From contig WHUX01000006.1 of NCBI GenBank assembly GCA_015179025.1, forward strand, positions 186,001 through 250,000: a stretch of 64,000 nucleotides of DNA, read 5' to 3'. Numbering within the stretch: position 1 is the stretch's first letter; every line of letters begins with the position of its first letter. Origin of the DNA: Terfezia claveryi (Eukaryota; Ascomycota; Pezizomycetes; Pezizales; Pezizaceae). Under the pieces are notes generated by a model, which ran no database searches, was not told where the DNA came from, and saw only the letters and a program-made list of their open reading frames with translations. A program made the translations under genes and the position numbers. Positions 24,072 through 36,871 of this stretch are shown piece by piece.

Positions 24072-27000
24072 ATGTCGGGGAGACGCGCCCCAGACAGGAC
24101 GCAAACGCAGCCCTCAAATTGTGGTGGGCCAGCGAGGGGCCGGCGAAGGCCTACAGGAGAGCCTGTTTTACCGGATGTCTACCATGAGATGCTTCGGGAG
24201 TCTGGGGTTGCAGCTAGCGTAGCGGGGAAGAAGAGGCGGAAGGTGGAAAATGGGGACGATGAGTTTATAGATACCGCCTGGCCTACCGCCCTGGAGCCGG
24301 CGGTAGCTTCCAGCAGCAAGCCGGTCCAAGTGCAAAGAGAAAAGCCCGGGGAGAAGCCAGAACTGGTGGAAGAAGCCGATGAGGAGCTGGATGATAGTGA
24401 CGACGATGGTAATGAGGTTGACTGGGAAGATGTGGATCTAACTACGGTATTAGAGCCAAAACTAGCGGAATCAGGGGTTCTGGAGGTCACGTTGAATGGT
24501 CCAGGTGAATTGAAAAGGCCGACATTCGAGCGGAGGAAGATCACTGTCGTGGACCAGAAAGTCCGGCTGGAGGTCCATAAATTGCATCTGCTATGTTTCA
24601 TGTTTCATGTTTCCCGTCGAAACAAGTGGTGCAATAATAAGCAAGTGCAGGTGATTCCAAATTATTTTCAGTATACGGTAGTCTCGAGGCTTATTTGTTC
24701 AGGAAAACCTCCGGCGTCGATTCCAAGATGACACCCTAATTTCCAACTTGAACCCGGCCCCACAACTTTACCAGTTAGAAAGAAATACAAGGTTCTTGAG
24801 AGGTCTCACAGAAATTAAAAATCTGTGGAGAAGGAAGTTCTGGATAACTCGCAGAGGCTTAGCCAGGCCATTCTGGCTTGATACGGTGGACTTGAGTAAA
24901 GTAAGCTCACTCTATGTATGGTGCCACACCCACTGACGGGTTGAAGATTCAACGAGATGATGGTGATCCTCCAATGTCCAAAGGTGACTTCTTAGATGCG
25001 TCGCAGAGTCTCACCGGGTCTAGGGATCTTGGTGCACAACTGTTCTGCGCTTTGCTACGGTCATTGGGCGTGACGGCAAGGTTGATATGTTCTTTGCAAC
25101 CGCTGCCATTTTCATTTGCCCAAAAGGGGACGACACAGAGCTTGTCAAGATTTACCTCGAAGAAAGACGAGTCCGTATCACCATTGCCATCTGCGGAAAA
25201 TAGGGCTCCTTTGAAGGAACCCTTCGCTAGTCCTGTGCTGCCCCAATATGATCCGCGAATACAAGCTGCCCAAAGGGAGGTACTTGCATCATTGCGGCCA
25301 GCCTCTAGTACGGCAGCACAAAGTCCATCAAGAACACCGCATGTACCTGCGAGGGGTAGGTGCACATGAAAATGAACTCCACAAGGCATTTCAAGTGTTA
25401 AATCTGTTTGAGTAGGGACAATCATGATTAAGAACGAATCTCAATATCCTGTATACTGGGTCGAGGCATGGAACGTGGCCACGCAAGGGTGGGTTCCGGT
25501 TGACCCCCTAGTGTTGAACAAAGTTGGGTTAGCAAGCAGGTTCGAGCCTCCTCAATCTGATCTTGACAACGTCATGAGCTACGTGGCTGCGTTCGAAGAG
25601 GGTAATATATATTTTCTGTCCATTGCCCGAAGCCAAATACTGAGGATATTGCAGAAGGACATGTCAAGGATGTAACACGAAGATATGCAAATAATTACAA
25701 TGCAAAGACTCGCAAATTGCGATTGAACGCGACGAAAGGAGGCGAATTATGGTGGTTAAACCTGCTACGACTATTCGAGCGTGGTTGGGACCTGGTATGT
25801 GACTTGTACAGAGCATTAAATGAAAGCTAATATGTTACTCTAGGATCGAGACCAAGTTGAAGATTCAGAGCTGGCTAGCAAAGAACTACGAGAGGGCATT
25901 CCTTCAAGTGTTGCGGACTTGAAGGATCACCCACTGTATGTATTATATCACTCTTTTATTTCACCTGAATCATGTTTAACAAGTCTACTGGAATACTCAG
26001 ATTCGCGCTAAAACGACATCTGCGCCGCAACCAGGTCATTTTTCCTGAACGCCCTGTTGGCTCTGTTACCACGGGTACCGGCTCGAAGGCAGTCATCGAG
26101 ACCGTATATCGCCGACAAGACGTGAAGACTGTGCGGTCCCCAATGCAATGGTATCGGCTTGGGCGGGAAATCAGGACTGGTGAACAGCCATTGAAGCATA
26201 TCACAGCTCGAAAAAGGAAGCGGCATGGGGAGGCTGGGGAGGAGGATGACGAAAGTGGGGAGACGGGCTTATATGCTATCTTCCAAACTGAGGAATATAT
26301 CCCTCCCCCGGTCGCCGACGGAATGGTACCAAAGAATTCCTTCGGGAATATCGATATATACGTGCCATCAATGGTACCCAAAGGCGGGATTCATGTGCCT
26401 CGTATGGAGTCTTCCTGCCCCTTGTGTATCCGTCTTATGCATACTGACATCTTTCAACTGAGAAGATAAAGATGCTGTCAGAGCAGCAAAGATCATTGGT
26501 ATCGATTTCGCCGAAGCTGTTGTAGGTATAATCTGTATCTCAAAATATCTGAAGATTTTACTAATTTCCTTCGTCCAGACCGCTTTTGAGCACAAAGGCC
26601 GTCAAGCATCGGCGGTGATCAAAGGGATTGTTATTGCTGAACAGTATAAGGCTGCCCTTTACGCTGTTCTTGGCGCAATCATCTCTCAAAAAAAAGAAGA
26701 AGACGCAGAGAAGAAGTCTCTGGAAAATATGCGGTTGTGGAAGAGATTCTTATTGGGATTGAGAATCAGGGAGAGGATTGAGACTGAGTATGGAGATGTC
26801 AAGGAGGGAGAAAGCCTGGGGGGTTGGTGGCGGCAAAGTATTATAGAGGCAGATAAAGGGAAGGGCAAAGCAAGCCAAGTGTGGAGGAAATCTGCTGAAG
26901 CGGAAGGAGTAGTGGACTTGGAGCGGAATCAAGACGGCAGTACTTTCATGAGAGAAGATAAACCGGAGGTGCGGAGGGAGCCAATCTCGCTGAGGTCGTT

Positions 27001-27265
27001 AGCAAAAGGTGATGGTAACAATGATGCAGGGGGCTTTCTTCCAGAGGATAATGCCGGAGTTGATGAAGCTGGTGGATTTTTGCCCGGAGATACGGATGGT
27101 GATGTTGGGTTTATGCCAGAGGGGGCCGGTACAGCTGGTGGTAGTGACGACGGGGATGGATTCATTCGCGAAGTAATTGGTGATAAAAGGGTCAAATCAG
27201 ATGATGATGAATCTATGTTATCAGCAGACCCTGATATTGATAATGAAGATTTGGATTGGTTCTAG
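24072..27265 (+). CDS. RAD4: DNA damage recognition protein Rad4 (XPC homologue)
   Basis: Nuclear factor that finds helix-distorting lesions and starts global-genome nucleotide excision repair with Rad23. Nine exons: 24072-24650, 24703-24900, 24947-25355, 25416-25601, 25655-25794, 25844-25935, 26001-26401, 26466-26521, 26579-27265. Phases close to 915 aa. The N terminus is acidic and disordered, then RLEVHKLHLLCFMFHVSRRN opens the transglutaminase-like fold. Later parts are SLTGSRDLGAQLFCALLRSL, YPVYWVEAWNVATQGWVPVD, VTRRYANNYNAKTRKLRL and HPLFALKRHLRRNQVI (BHD1). BHD2/3 follow with VYRRQDVKTVRSPMQWYRLG, SFGNIDIYVPSMVPKGGIHV and RAAKIIGIDFAEAV. The C-terminal tail is acidic with a repeated GGFLPxD/GFMPE element. 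The exon boundaries fall inside conserved blocks, which supports them. Confidence 0.95.
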
Positions 27266-29039
27266 ATAGCTGATTTCGGAAGTGACGAATATTTTATAGA
27301 GCAAGTCTGTTTAGTATTGCTGGCGCTTGGCCTTGCTATAGGCGTTTCATATACTTCTGCTTTGACCCGCTGGTTAGTTGCATTTTACATTGGTGATAAG
27401 TGATAGAACTCATAACGTGCGGGAGTGGGAATATGCCTTGGCTTCGGGTGCGAAGTGTTTGTAAAAGAAAGTTTTGCAGAAGGTAGAGTCCGGGATTGAA
27501 GCAGTATTGGGATATAGCTGTGGCAGAGGTGTTATTGAAGCTTCTAAGGGTTACGGAATTGCAAACTTCCTACAACAGAATTATGGTAATTTTTGTTATC
27601 TCCCCAAAAGATCAAGAAATTTAGAACTGATATCATCCGCCTATCAAAGAGACAATTAAGAGGTTGATTGAAGCAATAGAAGGGGTGATGGAGGTCCTGG
27701 ACGAACTTTGTAGGGTTGTGGTTTGCAAGGGGTATGTGGATATTGTACGGAGTTTTCAAGTTGTTTGTAGTTGTTATAACTTGTGAAATAAATATGGCTG
27801 CACTTTTCAGTATTTGCACAGCATGTATATGACTTCCAATCATACTGTTATTTCGCAAATAACTCAAAAATAATTACAAAGGTAGAAGCTGACTTACATA
27901 TTAAAATAACTTAATAAGTAATACCTATTTAGTTTTTCCTGAAATTCATAAGTCTGTTTAATTAACATGTAAATCTTGCTCACGCTCTTGCTAACCTCAT
28001 GTCAATCATTTAGTTGTTCTACAATGCTGAAAAAATGGTGTCAAGCTCAAGCTCAGTATATAGAGACATCGATATTGATAGTCCTTGTATCCGGTTTAGA
28101 GTATAGTGCCGAGACTCGTGAAAGTTATCCTCAAGTAGTCAGCCATAGCGTTACCCTGAATTATTGGATCAAACTATTCTGATGGCCAGAAGACTTGGCT
28201 TAGACCTATACACAATCTGTAGAAGCGGGCAATCAAGAGAAATTTGTGAGTCTAGGACGACAGAAAAATGAAAAGAAAGAGGCAGAACATCCTCGTACCC
28301 CGGCCCTGCTGGAGTTCGCCTTTCCCTTCCTTACAATTCCATTGCCTCATGTACAAATCCAAGCTCCACCTCAATATGGGTCACTAGGGCTATGAGCTTG
28401 TGCACGAAACCAATGCTGAGGGGATAATTATGGACCTCTATCACCAAAACCATTCCACACGAGATGGTTTTCCTGGCCTACGAGGGGGCTGCTATTCCTA
28501 GCGTATTAAAGCCGGTCGCTCTGTTAATAAGCACCGATGTAACGCAAATATCTCACTCTAGCGTAGTCATACCAATTGGACTCCATCTGTATATCTGTAA
28601 TATTGAAACTCCAGATTCCAGAAGTCGAGATCGTCTCCCCTTACTAGATAGTCCCAAACGTATCCAATAAGGGAGGTTTACGTAAATTCCATCTCATATC
28701 CCCATGTTCCAGAGTTTGTGCTGACCATTCTCCATAAATTTCCCTCCTTGAAAAATACACCCACTCTCTCTGTGTAACCAGACTCCTAGAATAACTTCCA
28801 AGTCTGATAGCTCAATATCTGTGAGGGAATAAAATCAGTGGCTTGCTTGCACTGTGCTATGCGTCTGGGCAATTTATCTATTTTTCCTGTGGCTATGGAG
28901 CTGGTGATTGAATATTTACTGTAGTCGTTAGATACCTTAGTTTGCCAAGTCTTCACCTAACTCATAACAATTCTAATTCAACCCCTCCCCCTCGAGATCT
29001 TCATGACACGGTAGGGCACGAGACTGCAGAGTATTTTTC
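27266..29039. other. Spacer RAD4 / PAN2
   Basis: 1.8 kb, AT-rich, between two plus-strand genes. The open frames at 27474-27659, 27976-28182 and 28464-28670 are short and have no recognisable motifs. It probably holds the RAD4 3' UTR and the PAN2 promoter. Confidence 0.6.
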
Positions 29040-32000
29040 ATGGAATCTGACTGGCGAGAGGTTTGTAAAGCCGCTGCTCAACATTTGTTTAGGTACTTTG
29101 AATTGACAATTCTTACTCAGATTTCTCGTATTTCACTGGCCGCGGCTGGTCCAACAGTTTCACCATCCCCGGTTACAGCCGTTTCGTTCGACAACAGCTA
29201 TGAGCTCCTGTGGATAGGCTATGCGAATGTGGGCGCTGCAAAAACAGTTTCACCTAGTTCTTTAAGGCTAGTGCTGATCATCATATAGGGTCGAGTCCAC
29301 TCGTTCCATAGCTCCGAACTTTCTCGGTACACTCGATATCTAGGCCATGATCAAGGCCACGATAATGCAATTCGTCAATTCCAGTTTAATGATCGGGGAG
29401 TAGTTTCGCTATCATCAAATAGCCTGCATTTATCAACGAGAAGGGGTTTATGTCAATGGAATTTGAGGTTAGCTGTGGACGCACATTTAGCAGGAATGGT
29501 GTTGACGGTGTGCAATAGGCATGAGAAGATGAACAACCTTACTTGTATGAGCTATACCAATAGGGGAACATCTGAATTACTCGTTGGCGGATTACAAAAG
29601 ACAATGGTGACGGTTAACCTGGACCGCGGAGCTGTGATCTCAGAGGTAACAACCCATTGGTCAGTAGCAACTTATTCAAGTCACTCACATCATACATACG
29701 ATAGTACCCTACTGAAGATGAGTACCGGGTAATGAAACGAGGAAGTCGGCTCATTTGCTGCGGAACAGAGGGGGGCCAGGTCAGCTTGCTAGACATGAAT
29801 ACATTTCAAGTCATCAAGAAACTGCCAGCGCATGCAGGGAGGATAGCAGATATCGATACGCAAAATAATATCCTTCTTACTTGTGGGTTCTCACCGAGGT
29901 ACTTCCGCAAGAAGCCAATGTCACAGATTGCGATGATTATGCACTGCTTCTGACTGCTGAACCTACTGTCTCCTTGCCAGGCTGCACAACACCATGACAC
30001 TTGATCCAATTGTCAATGTTTTCGATTTGCGCATGCACAGGTCTCTACCGCCAATTCCGTTTCATCCAGGCGCGGCTTTTGTACGGATGCATCCAAAAAT
30101 GTCAACCACAGGGCTCATTGTGTCACAGACTGGACAATTCCATGTCGTTGACATTGCCAATCACAATGCTGTAATTCTACATCATGCAAATACCGCTCAA
30201 TACGTCACATGTGCAGACCTTGCACCATCGGGAGAGGCGCTTGTTTTTGTGGATGCAGACAACTTGGCACAATTGTGGGGATCTCCGGAGAAGATACGAT
30301 TCACTGATATAGCCAATCCAGTCGAATGGCCAGATGTGCCTGCATCGCCTCCAGTGGTCGAGTGGGCTGATGATACGTATGTACATGAGTTACCTTTGCT
30401 CCCGTACGAAGCTAAATTACTGTAGGCCTCTGAACTCAGTAGGGGTACCATATTATCGAGAGCCGCTGCTCTCAGCTTGGCCCTCGCACCTCACATTCAC
30501 AGTCGGGAAGCCCCCTCCAAAAATCGATGTCGACATTCTACAGACAATGACTCCAGCAGACTTTGGAGGATATGCCAAAAATCCGCGACGAACCAGGCGC
30601 AACCAAGTTGATACCGAACCCCAAGACCTAAACCCACCGGCGCCCAGATTCCTTAGCGAAAAGGGGAAAGAAAAGGATAAATTCGGTGCCGACGCTGAAC
30701 AAGCGGTGATGGTTGATGAGAAGGGTACACGGCGGTTATTTGATGTTCCATCCCACTATAAAAAGGTGGAGATCAAGTATAGCAGGTTCGGAGTTGATGA
30801 CTTTGACTTCGAGTATGTCACCTTTCCCCGTTAACGTGATTGTACTGACATGTCGAAGATATTATAATAAAACGGAGTTTTCTGGGCTAGAAACACATAT
30901 TCCTAATTCCTATTCAAACTCTTTACTTCAACTGTATAAATTTACACCCCTTCTCCGAAATCACGCACTCCATCATACGGCCCAAGCTTGTTACAACGAC
31001 ATATGCTTGTTATGCCAAATGGGCTTTTTATTTGATATGCTGGAAAAGGCCAACGGGTTGAATTGCCAAGCTACAAATTTCCTGAAGACTTTTAGTTCAC
31101 ATGCTCAGGGTGAGGATTGTACAATTCCCAACGAGAAGGAGATATCCCAGTGCTAACAATATAGGGTAAAAAGCCAGTGCACTTGGTTTGCTAGAGGAAG
31201 AGTCCTCCAGAACTACGCCTATTTCTATTATGATACAATCGCTGGGACGGTTTCTGCTAGATAGAATAACCCAAGACGACAAAAACCTTGAGAAAACATC
31301 GACAGCAATGGAGGAGGTTTGTTTTATCTTATAAATGCCGCTGCTTTGGAATCTTTCTGACAAAGATAGATTCTGGGAACGAAGGTAATGACTAGCATAC
31401 AGTGCTTCAACTGTGGCACTGAGACAGTCAGGCCGGGATACCTATATGCGCATGATATCTTGTATCCCAAGGTCAGTATCACATCTTTTCCTGTTAAAAC
31501 AACTAAATGGCCTAACGTATGAGACAGGTGCAAAAGAACTTTCCCTTATCAAATTTCTCTCATGTCCTTAAACAGAGCGTAGAACGGGAAAATCAGACTA
31601 GAGGCTGGTGTGATAAATGTCGCCGATATCACAACCTATCAACCCGGAAATCTATAAAGCGGATACCAAAGATTTTGTTCTTGAATGCCACTGCAACTCC
31701 AAGTCTTGATGCAAAGCAATTTTGGTCAAACAGTACCTTTTTGCCGGAGGAAATTGGTATAATAATGCAGGAAGATCAGTTTTTTTGCTATCAGGGAGAG
31801 GATTTGAAGAGACTAATAAAAAATCAGCAAAGGGTGGAAGTATATGAGTTAGTAGGCTTTGTGGCAGAGATAAGGGCTGATGAGGAGAGGAATACTCACC
31901 TAGTGTCCTTCATTAATGGTAAGTTACTTCAGAAGCCACTGTAATATCCAGAAACTAACTCCATGCGCGTTCCAGTCGCTCTTTCACAGTTAGAGAGCAG

Positions 32001-33088
32001 GGACCAGCCTAGGTGGCATCTCTTTAACGACTTTTCAGTCTATCCGATCTCACGTGACGAAGCAATCGACTTCTCCCCCACATGGAAAATGCCGTCCGTG
32101 ATTTGCTTCCAGCGGAAAGCTGAGGGTAATGTCTTCGATAACTCATGGCGTGAGCACATGGATACGTCGCTGCTGCACTACGAGTACATCCATCATGAAA
32201 GACCTCGAAATATGCCCACAGAATCTCTCTATCGCCTTCTCAACGCCAACACCGAGAAGCCAGTGGCTGGAACTTTAGTTGCACTAGATGCTGAATTCGT
32301 GGCTTTGCAACAGGAGGAAATCGAAGTCAAAGCGGATGGGAGTCGAGAAGTGGTTCGTCCGAGTAGGAGTGGGCTTGCGAGGGTTAGTGTATTGAGGGGT
32401 TCAGGTCTAGAAGAAGGAGTGCCGTTCTTGGACGACTATATCGCTACCAAAGAACCTGTAGTGGATTATCTGACGGATTACTCGGGAATACATCCTGGGG
32501 ATCTGGATGTGAGGCTATCAAAGCATAACGTCATTCCTTTGAAGGTATAGAGATGACGGGAAACCCTTTCAAACGTTACAACTTGATTTGCTGACAATGA
32601 GGTGTTCTGCCTAGATTGCCTACAAGAGACTTTGGCTGCTGCTTAACCTTGGCTGCATCTTCATCGGTCACGGCTTGACGAAGGATTTTCGAACAATCAA
32701 CATTCATGTTCCCAAAAACCAAGTACAAGACACAGTACAGCTCTATGCACTTAAAAATTCACAGAGGAAACTCTCGCTTCGATTCTTGGCATATTCTGTG
32801 CTTTCATTAGAAATCCAGAAACAAACTCACGACTCTATTGAAGATGCTAGAACGGCACTAAGGCTATTCAAAAAGTACCTAGAGTACCAGGATGCAGGTA
32901 TCTTTGAGCAGATCTTGAATAATTTACAGGTGGAGGGAGTGAGGTTGAACTTCAAGGTACCAAGTGAATTGGGAGTTGGTGGCCCAGGAGGAAGAATGGG
33001 TTTGTCGACGCCCCCGATTTCACGAACAAGAAGTGAGGCAGGTACACCAATGGGTGGAGCTCCACCGCCAAAAATGAGATGGAGTTAG
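29040..33088 (+). CDS. PAN2: PAN2-PAN3 deadenylase catalytic subunit Pan2
   Basis: Poly(A)-specific 3'-5' exonuclease that trims mRNA tails in the cytoplasm with PAN3. Twelve exons: 29040-29060, 29121-29228, 29289-29645, 29705-29898, 29981-30376, 30426-30812, 30859-31109, 31174-31316, 31370-31471, 31528-31918, 31976-32544, 32615-33088. Phases close to 1130 aa, the usual size. The N-terminal WD40 region runs from ITAVSFD-like [14 protein letters not shown] to [21 protein letters not shown] ubiquitin-protease-like pseudo-domain follows: [25 protein letters not shown] and [15 protein letters not shown], with no catalytic Cys box evident. The DEDD nuclease has LDAEF near residue 886, [13 protein letters not shown] and [14 protein letters not shown], so all four acidic residues and the His are present. 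The active site appears intact. Confidence 0.95.
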
Positions 33089-33765
33089 GTGGACATTTGT
33101 TTTGGCTTGTTGGAGTTGGGTTTTGGGAGGGTCTGCGAAATATTTGGTTCCTTCAGGTAGTTGGAACTTTGTAGATTCCCAATACTTTTGTAATATATAC
33201 ACCGTGTAAATGCAAAGTATGTTCCGTGCCATTACTCTTCACCTGACCAGTAGTTTCACACCAAAAATGGCCAAAAGAGCCCCTCCAACAAAATTTCCCA
33301 GAATTCCAATCAAGGAAGCAACTACCTTGTGCATTTAGATTATAAGATACTGTCCATATCAAGGAAATCCGGCTTTTATTTGCGGGTCATGTTCGGCTGA
33401 CTGTCTTGAAGTGGCATCCTATACAAATTTGTATGGTAACATGTATCTCGGCATCAGTGAACTTTTTGAACCTTCTTTATACACATGGCCTTGCTTGTAT
33501 ATAGATAGGGCTATTATATTATAGTGATTGGTATAGCCTTAACCCTGAAAATGGTGCTTGGGCGAAGACATAATTATTTAATGGCAATACTCTATTTTAT
33601 TGCGGCTTCTTCTAATCATCTTGCTTTTGTTCTCCTGATAGGGCGAACATAGAATGGTGATGCACAGTCTACCAGAATATATATACAGAAAAGTAAGCCA
33701 AAAAAAAAGAGCACTGTGCATGTGATACTCTCACTCTCCTCAGATCCTCAGAAACTTCTTCCTGT
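33089..33765. other. Convergent spacer PAN2 / MRPL6
   Basis: 677 bp between two convergent stops. AT-rich 3' UTR-like DNA; no gene seen. Confidence 0.7.
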
Positions 33766-34594
33766 CTACTTAATTTTCTTCGCCTTGATCTTGATAGTTT
33801 CGTTGTTGATAAAGATACCCTTGCCTTTATACCTGTAATTGTGGGACATTCAAAAATCAGTATCTACTATTTTCATTTTCATACGCATAAAGTATATGGT
33901 GACTCACGGCTCTGGAACCCTCCATTTCCTAATTTTCGCAGCAAAATTTTTCACGACCTGTTTGTCCTTTCCCTCTAATAATATTCTGGTTGGTGCGGGT
34001 GTGCTTGCCTCGACGCCTTCTGGTACCGCCAACTCCACCGGGTGAGCATATCCCACCTTCAAGTTCACAACCCTGCCATTCTGTTCCATGGTTGCACGGT
34101 AACCAACGCCGACAAGCCTGAGGATGGCAGTGTGGCCTTCTGATACACCGAGAATCTTCGAAGCGAGGAGGGCACGGATAGTACCCCACATAGCACGTTG
34201 TTCTTTGTCATCTTCGTTCTCGACCGCAATAGTGGCCTTGATGGGGGCTGTTTCAGTGATTGAGAGGGAAAGGTAGTGAGGAAGCGGGAGGGTGAAGGTG
34301 CCGCGTGGCCCAGAGATTGCCCTGTTGTTGAAGGCGTTAGCTGGGGGAAGAGTTGGGCAGGCAGGTGGAGGGTAATTCGTACAGTGTCCGAAGAGGCTGC
34401 GTGCGGGCTCTTATGAGTGGAGCTGGTTGCTCGACGAGCTTCACTTCTGGGGGAACAGGAATCGGTGCGCGGCCGACTTGAGACAGGGCAGGCAGGGAGG
34501 TGGTGAATGTCATTGCGCCGGCGAAAGCGAGAGGGATTGACGGCGGGATGCTGCTGCTACGGCAGAAAGACCACCGTAGCGTTGGGGCAAGCAT
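33766..34594 (-). CDS. MRPL6: Mitochondrial large-subunit ribosomal protein uL6m
   Basis: Bacterial-type ribosomal protein L6 of the mitochondrial 54S subunit, encoded in the nucleus. Exons, minus strand: 34594-34383, 34321-33908, 33832-33766; phases close to 230 aa. The N-terminal 25-30 residues (MLAPTLRWSFCRSSSIPPSI) are Arg/Ser rich with few acids, fitting a mitochondrial presequence. Then VGRAPIPVPPEV begins the L6 fold (GKxPIxxPxxV), followed by ISGPRGTFTLPLP. The signature GVGYRATMEQNGRVVNLKVGYAHPVE is clear. The last exon encodes YKGKGIFINNETIKIKAKKIK, the conserved L6 terminus (PYKGKGI). Its start is divergent from the RSM1-type gene, 409 bp away. Confidence 0.95.
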
Positions 34595-35003
34595 TGTTTG
34601 TTATTACGAGAGTGGGCCGGGTCGTGGGGCCGAATTGTCAGCTCCGAAATAAAGATTGATTTGTTTCTGTAATCTGATGAATCTAATCAGATCCGTGTTT
34701 TGACCTTCAGTCGTTGGTCTGCCTAAACAACCAAAAATAAACAAAAGAAAAGCCGAGTTTCATACGTACGTTTCATACGCACACGAATTACGGAGCAGAT
34801 CGTGGACTCACCTGGCTTGTCCAAAAGCCCCTCTCTCTTCCGCTCGTGCCTCCCTTCACCCTCTCTTCTTTACAATTTCTATCCAGCATTATTCAAGTAT
34901 CTTAACTGCTACTTAGTCTTGGATTGAGATTAGACTCGACCGTGCGTCTACCAAATCAACCGCCAGGCAAAGCCCCTTCCCCCCAAAACCACACACATCC
35001 ATC
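34595..35003. promoter_or_regulatory. Divergent promoter MRPL6 / RSM1-type gene
   Basis: 409 bp between two start codons, with pyrimidine-rich stretches near 34810-34875. No specific site recognised. Confidence 0.5.
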
Positions 35004-36871
35004 ATGTACGCAACAAAACGGAAGCTCCACAACCTGCTTCAAGCCGCAACAGGCGGCTCTAGTAACAGTGGGGGAGGCGGGAGCGGCAACAGCAGACACA
35101 AACACACGAGCAGCACAGACAGCACCAAATCCAAGCTAGCAACCGTATTCCGGAGCAAATCAACCGTCAATCTCCCCGCCAAGGCAACAGATTCGAGGGC
35201 CGGAAGTGCAGCACCGGGAAGTACCGGGCAAGGTGGGGCGGAGGAGGATAAGCGGCCGACAACAGCTGGTGCAGTGGAGGGCGGTGCTATGTCAGTGGTG
35301 GGCATGGAGGGTGATGCTGCAGATACAGCTGTGGGGACTCCGGTTATACCTAGAAGCCCACATACCACGACCCCGGACCCCAAAAAAAGGCGGACTATCC
35401 ATTTACCTGCAGCTCCGCCCGATGTTGTGCACAATCACGACTCTTGGTCTATTAGAACTACAACGCCATCTGGCAATCATACTACGGCCTTCTCTCTGTC
35501 GGAAAAGCCGACACCGGCGTATGCTCCTTGGGATCGTCCCCAGTTCTTAAGCAGGCTGAAAACATTCCGATTCGTCGATAAGTGGTCCGCAAAGCCGTCA
35601 GCGGTAAATGAAGTAGTCTGGGCGAAACGAGGTTGGGTGTGTGTGGATAAAAATAGGGTACGGTGTACGGTGTGCTCGAGGGATGTGGTGGTAAAGATTG
35701 ATGCCGATGACGATGGGATTTTTGAAGATCAAGACGGGGATGATATAGTGATGGAAGACGTTGAAGGAATGGAAGGAGAGAGGCTAAAACGGGAATCAAG
35801 ACGAAGGATGCAGAAGGAAATGGTGGATAGGTACAGAGGGATGGTGATAACGGAACATGAAGATTGGTGTCTATGGAGGAGGAGGGGTTGTGATGGTGAG
35901 CCTAGAAGGATTATACAATGCTAGTATTTAGCACTAACAGTCGAGCAGATACAATCTATCACCTACCCCTTGCCAACCCAAACCATTCGATCCCCAACCT
36001 CCGCACTCGCTACGCGTCCCTTGTAACCATCCAGAACGACCTACCTCCTGGAATTGACTATCCCACCTCCATAATCGACTTCTCCGGCATTAAACACATG
36101 GTTCAGCTTCTACACGATCCATATCAAAGCGCCCCCACCTCCTCTGGCACCATCACAACACCACCCACCGAAATCAACGAATCAGCATTCATCCTCGCGC
36201 TCTTCGGCTGGGCCAACGAGGAGCCTTCTATCCCCACGCTTCTCACCTGTGCTGCATGTTTCCGGCGGCTAGGGCTCTGGCTATTCAAGCACCCCAAGGG
36301 GGGTAGTATTGGTGACGAAGACGCTATGGTCTGTAGGCTTGATGTGGTTGGGGAGCATAGGGATTACTGTCCCTGGGTGAATAAGGAATCTCAAGGAAGA
36401 GATCCGGGCTGGAAGACGCTGTGGAAGATTATAGGGTTGCAGATGGGAGTAGTGGGGCCGGAGAGGAGAGTGGTGGATTTCTATACGACGGCGTCGACGT
36501 CGTTACTGGCCAAGCCGGAAGATGATAGTCCTGCGGGCGAGCGAAGTAGTGAAACGCCAGGTGGGGGTGGGGCTCCTGAGGTATCGAGTGTAGCGGCGGC
36601 GAAGGCGGCAAAGGCAGCGGCAGCGAGGGCTAGGGCCCTTTCGACGCCGGTACCGGGAGACGCGGTTGCAGTAGAGAGTGTAGAAGAGGTAGTTTCTGTA
36701 GGAAAAAAGGTTGATAGGGCAGAACAGACGCAGAAGAATGAGAGCAGGCTGAAGAGGTTGAAGACGGTATATTTTGGAGGAGCTAAGAAAAAACGGGAGG
36801 ATAAGGATGGGAGGGCGAGGTCGAGTAGTTTGATTGTGGGCTTGGGGAGAAAGGGTGCCGAGAAGACCTAA
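35004..36871 (+). CDS. RSM1: C3HC zinc finger protein, Rsm1/NIPA (ZC3HC1) family
   Basis: Member of the family containing fission yeast Rsm1 (mRNA export) and human NIPA (nuclear basket). Exons 35004-35895 and 35949-36871, intron GTGAGC...GAGCAG, phases close to 604 aa. The N terminus is low complexity and Ser/Gly rich. YAPWDRPQFLSRLKTFRFVD with W-x-KPxAVNEVVWAKRGWVCVD opens the C3HC domain, then RVRCTVCSRDVVVKID (CxxC) and HEDWCLWRRRGCDDTIYHLP (H-x3-C plus C). A second, Rsm1-like half holds LFGWANEE, LTCAACFRRLGLWLF (CxxC) and LDVVGEHRDYCPWVNKE (H-x3-C) and ends GWKTLWKIIGLQ. The C-terminal tail is Ala/Lys rich. The role in mRNA export is inferred from the family only. Confidence 0.88.
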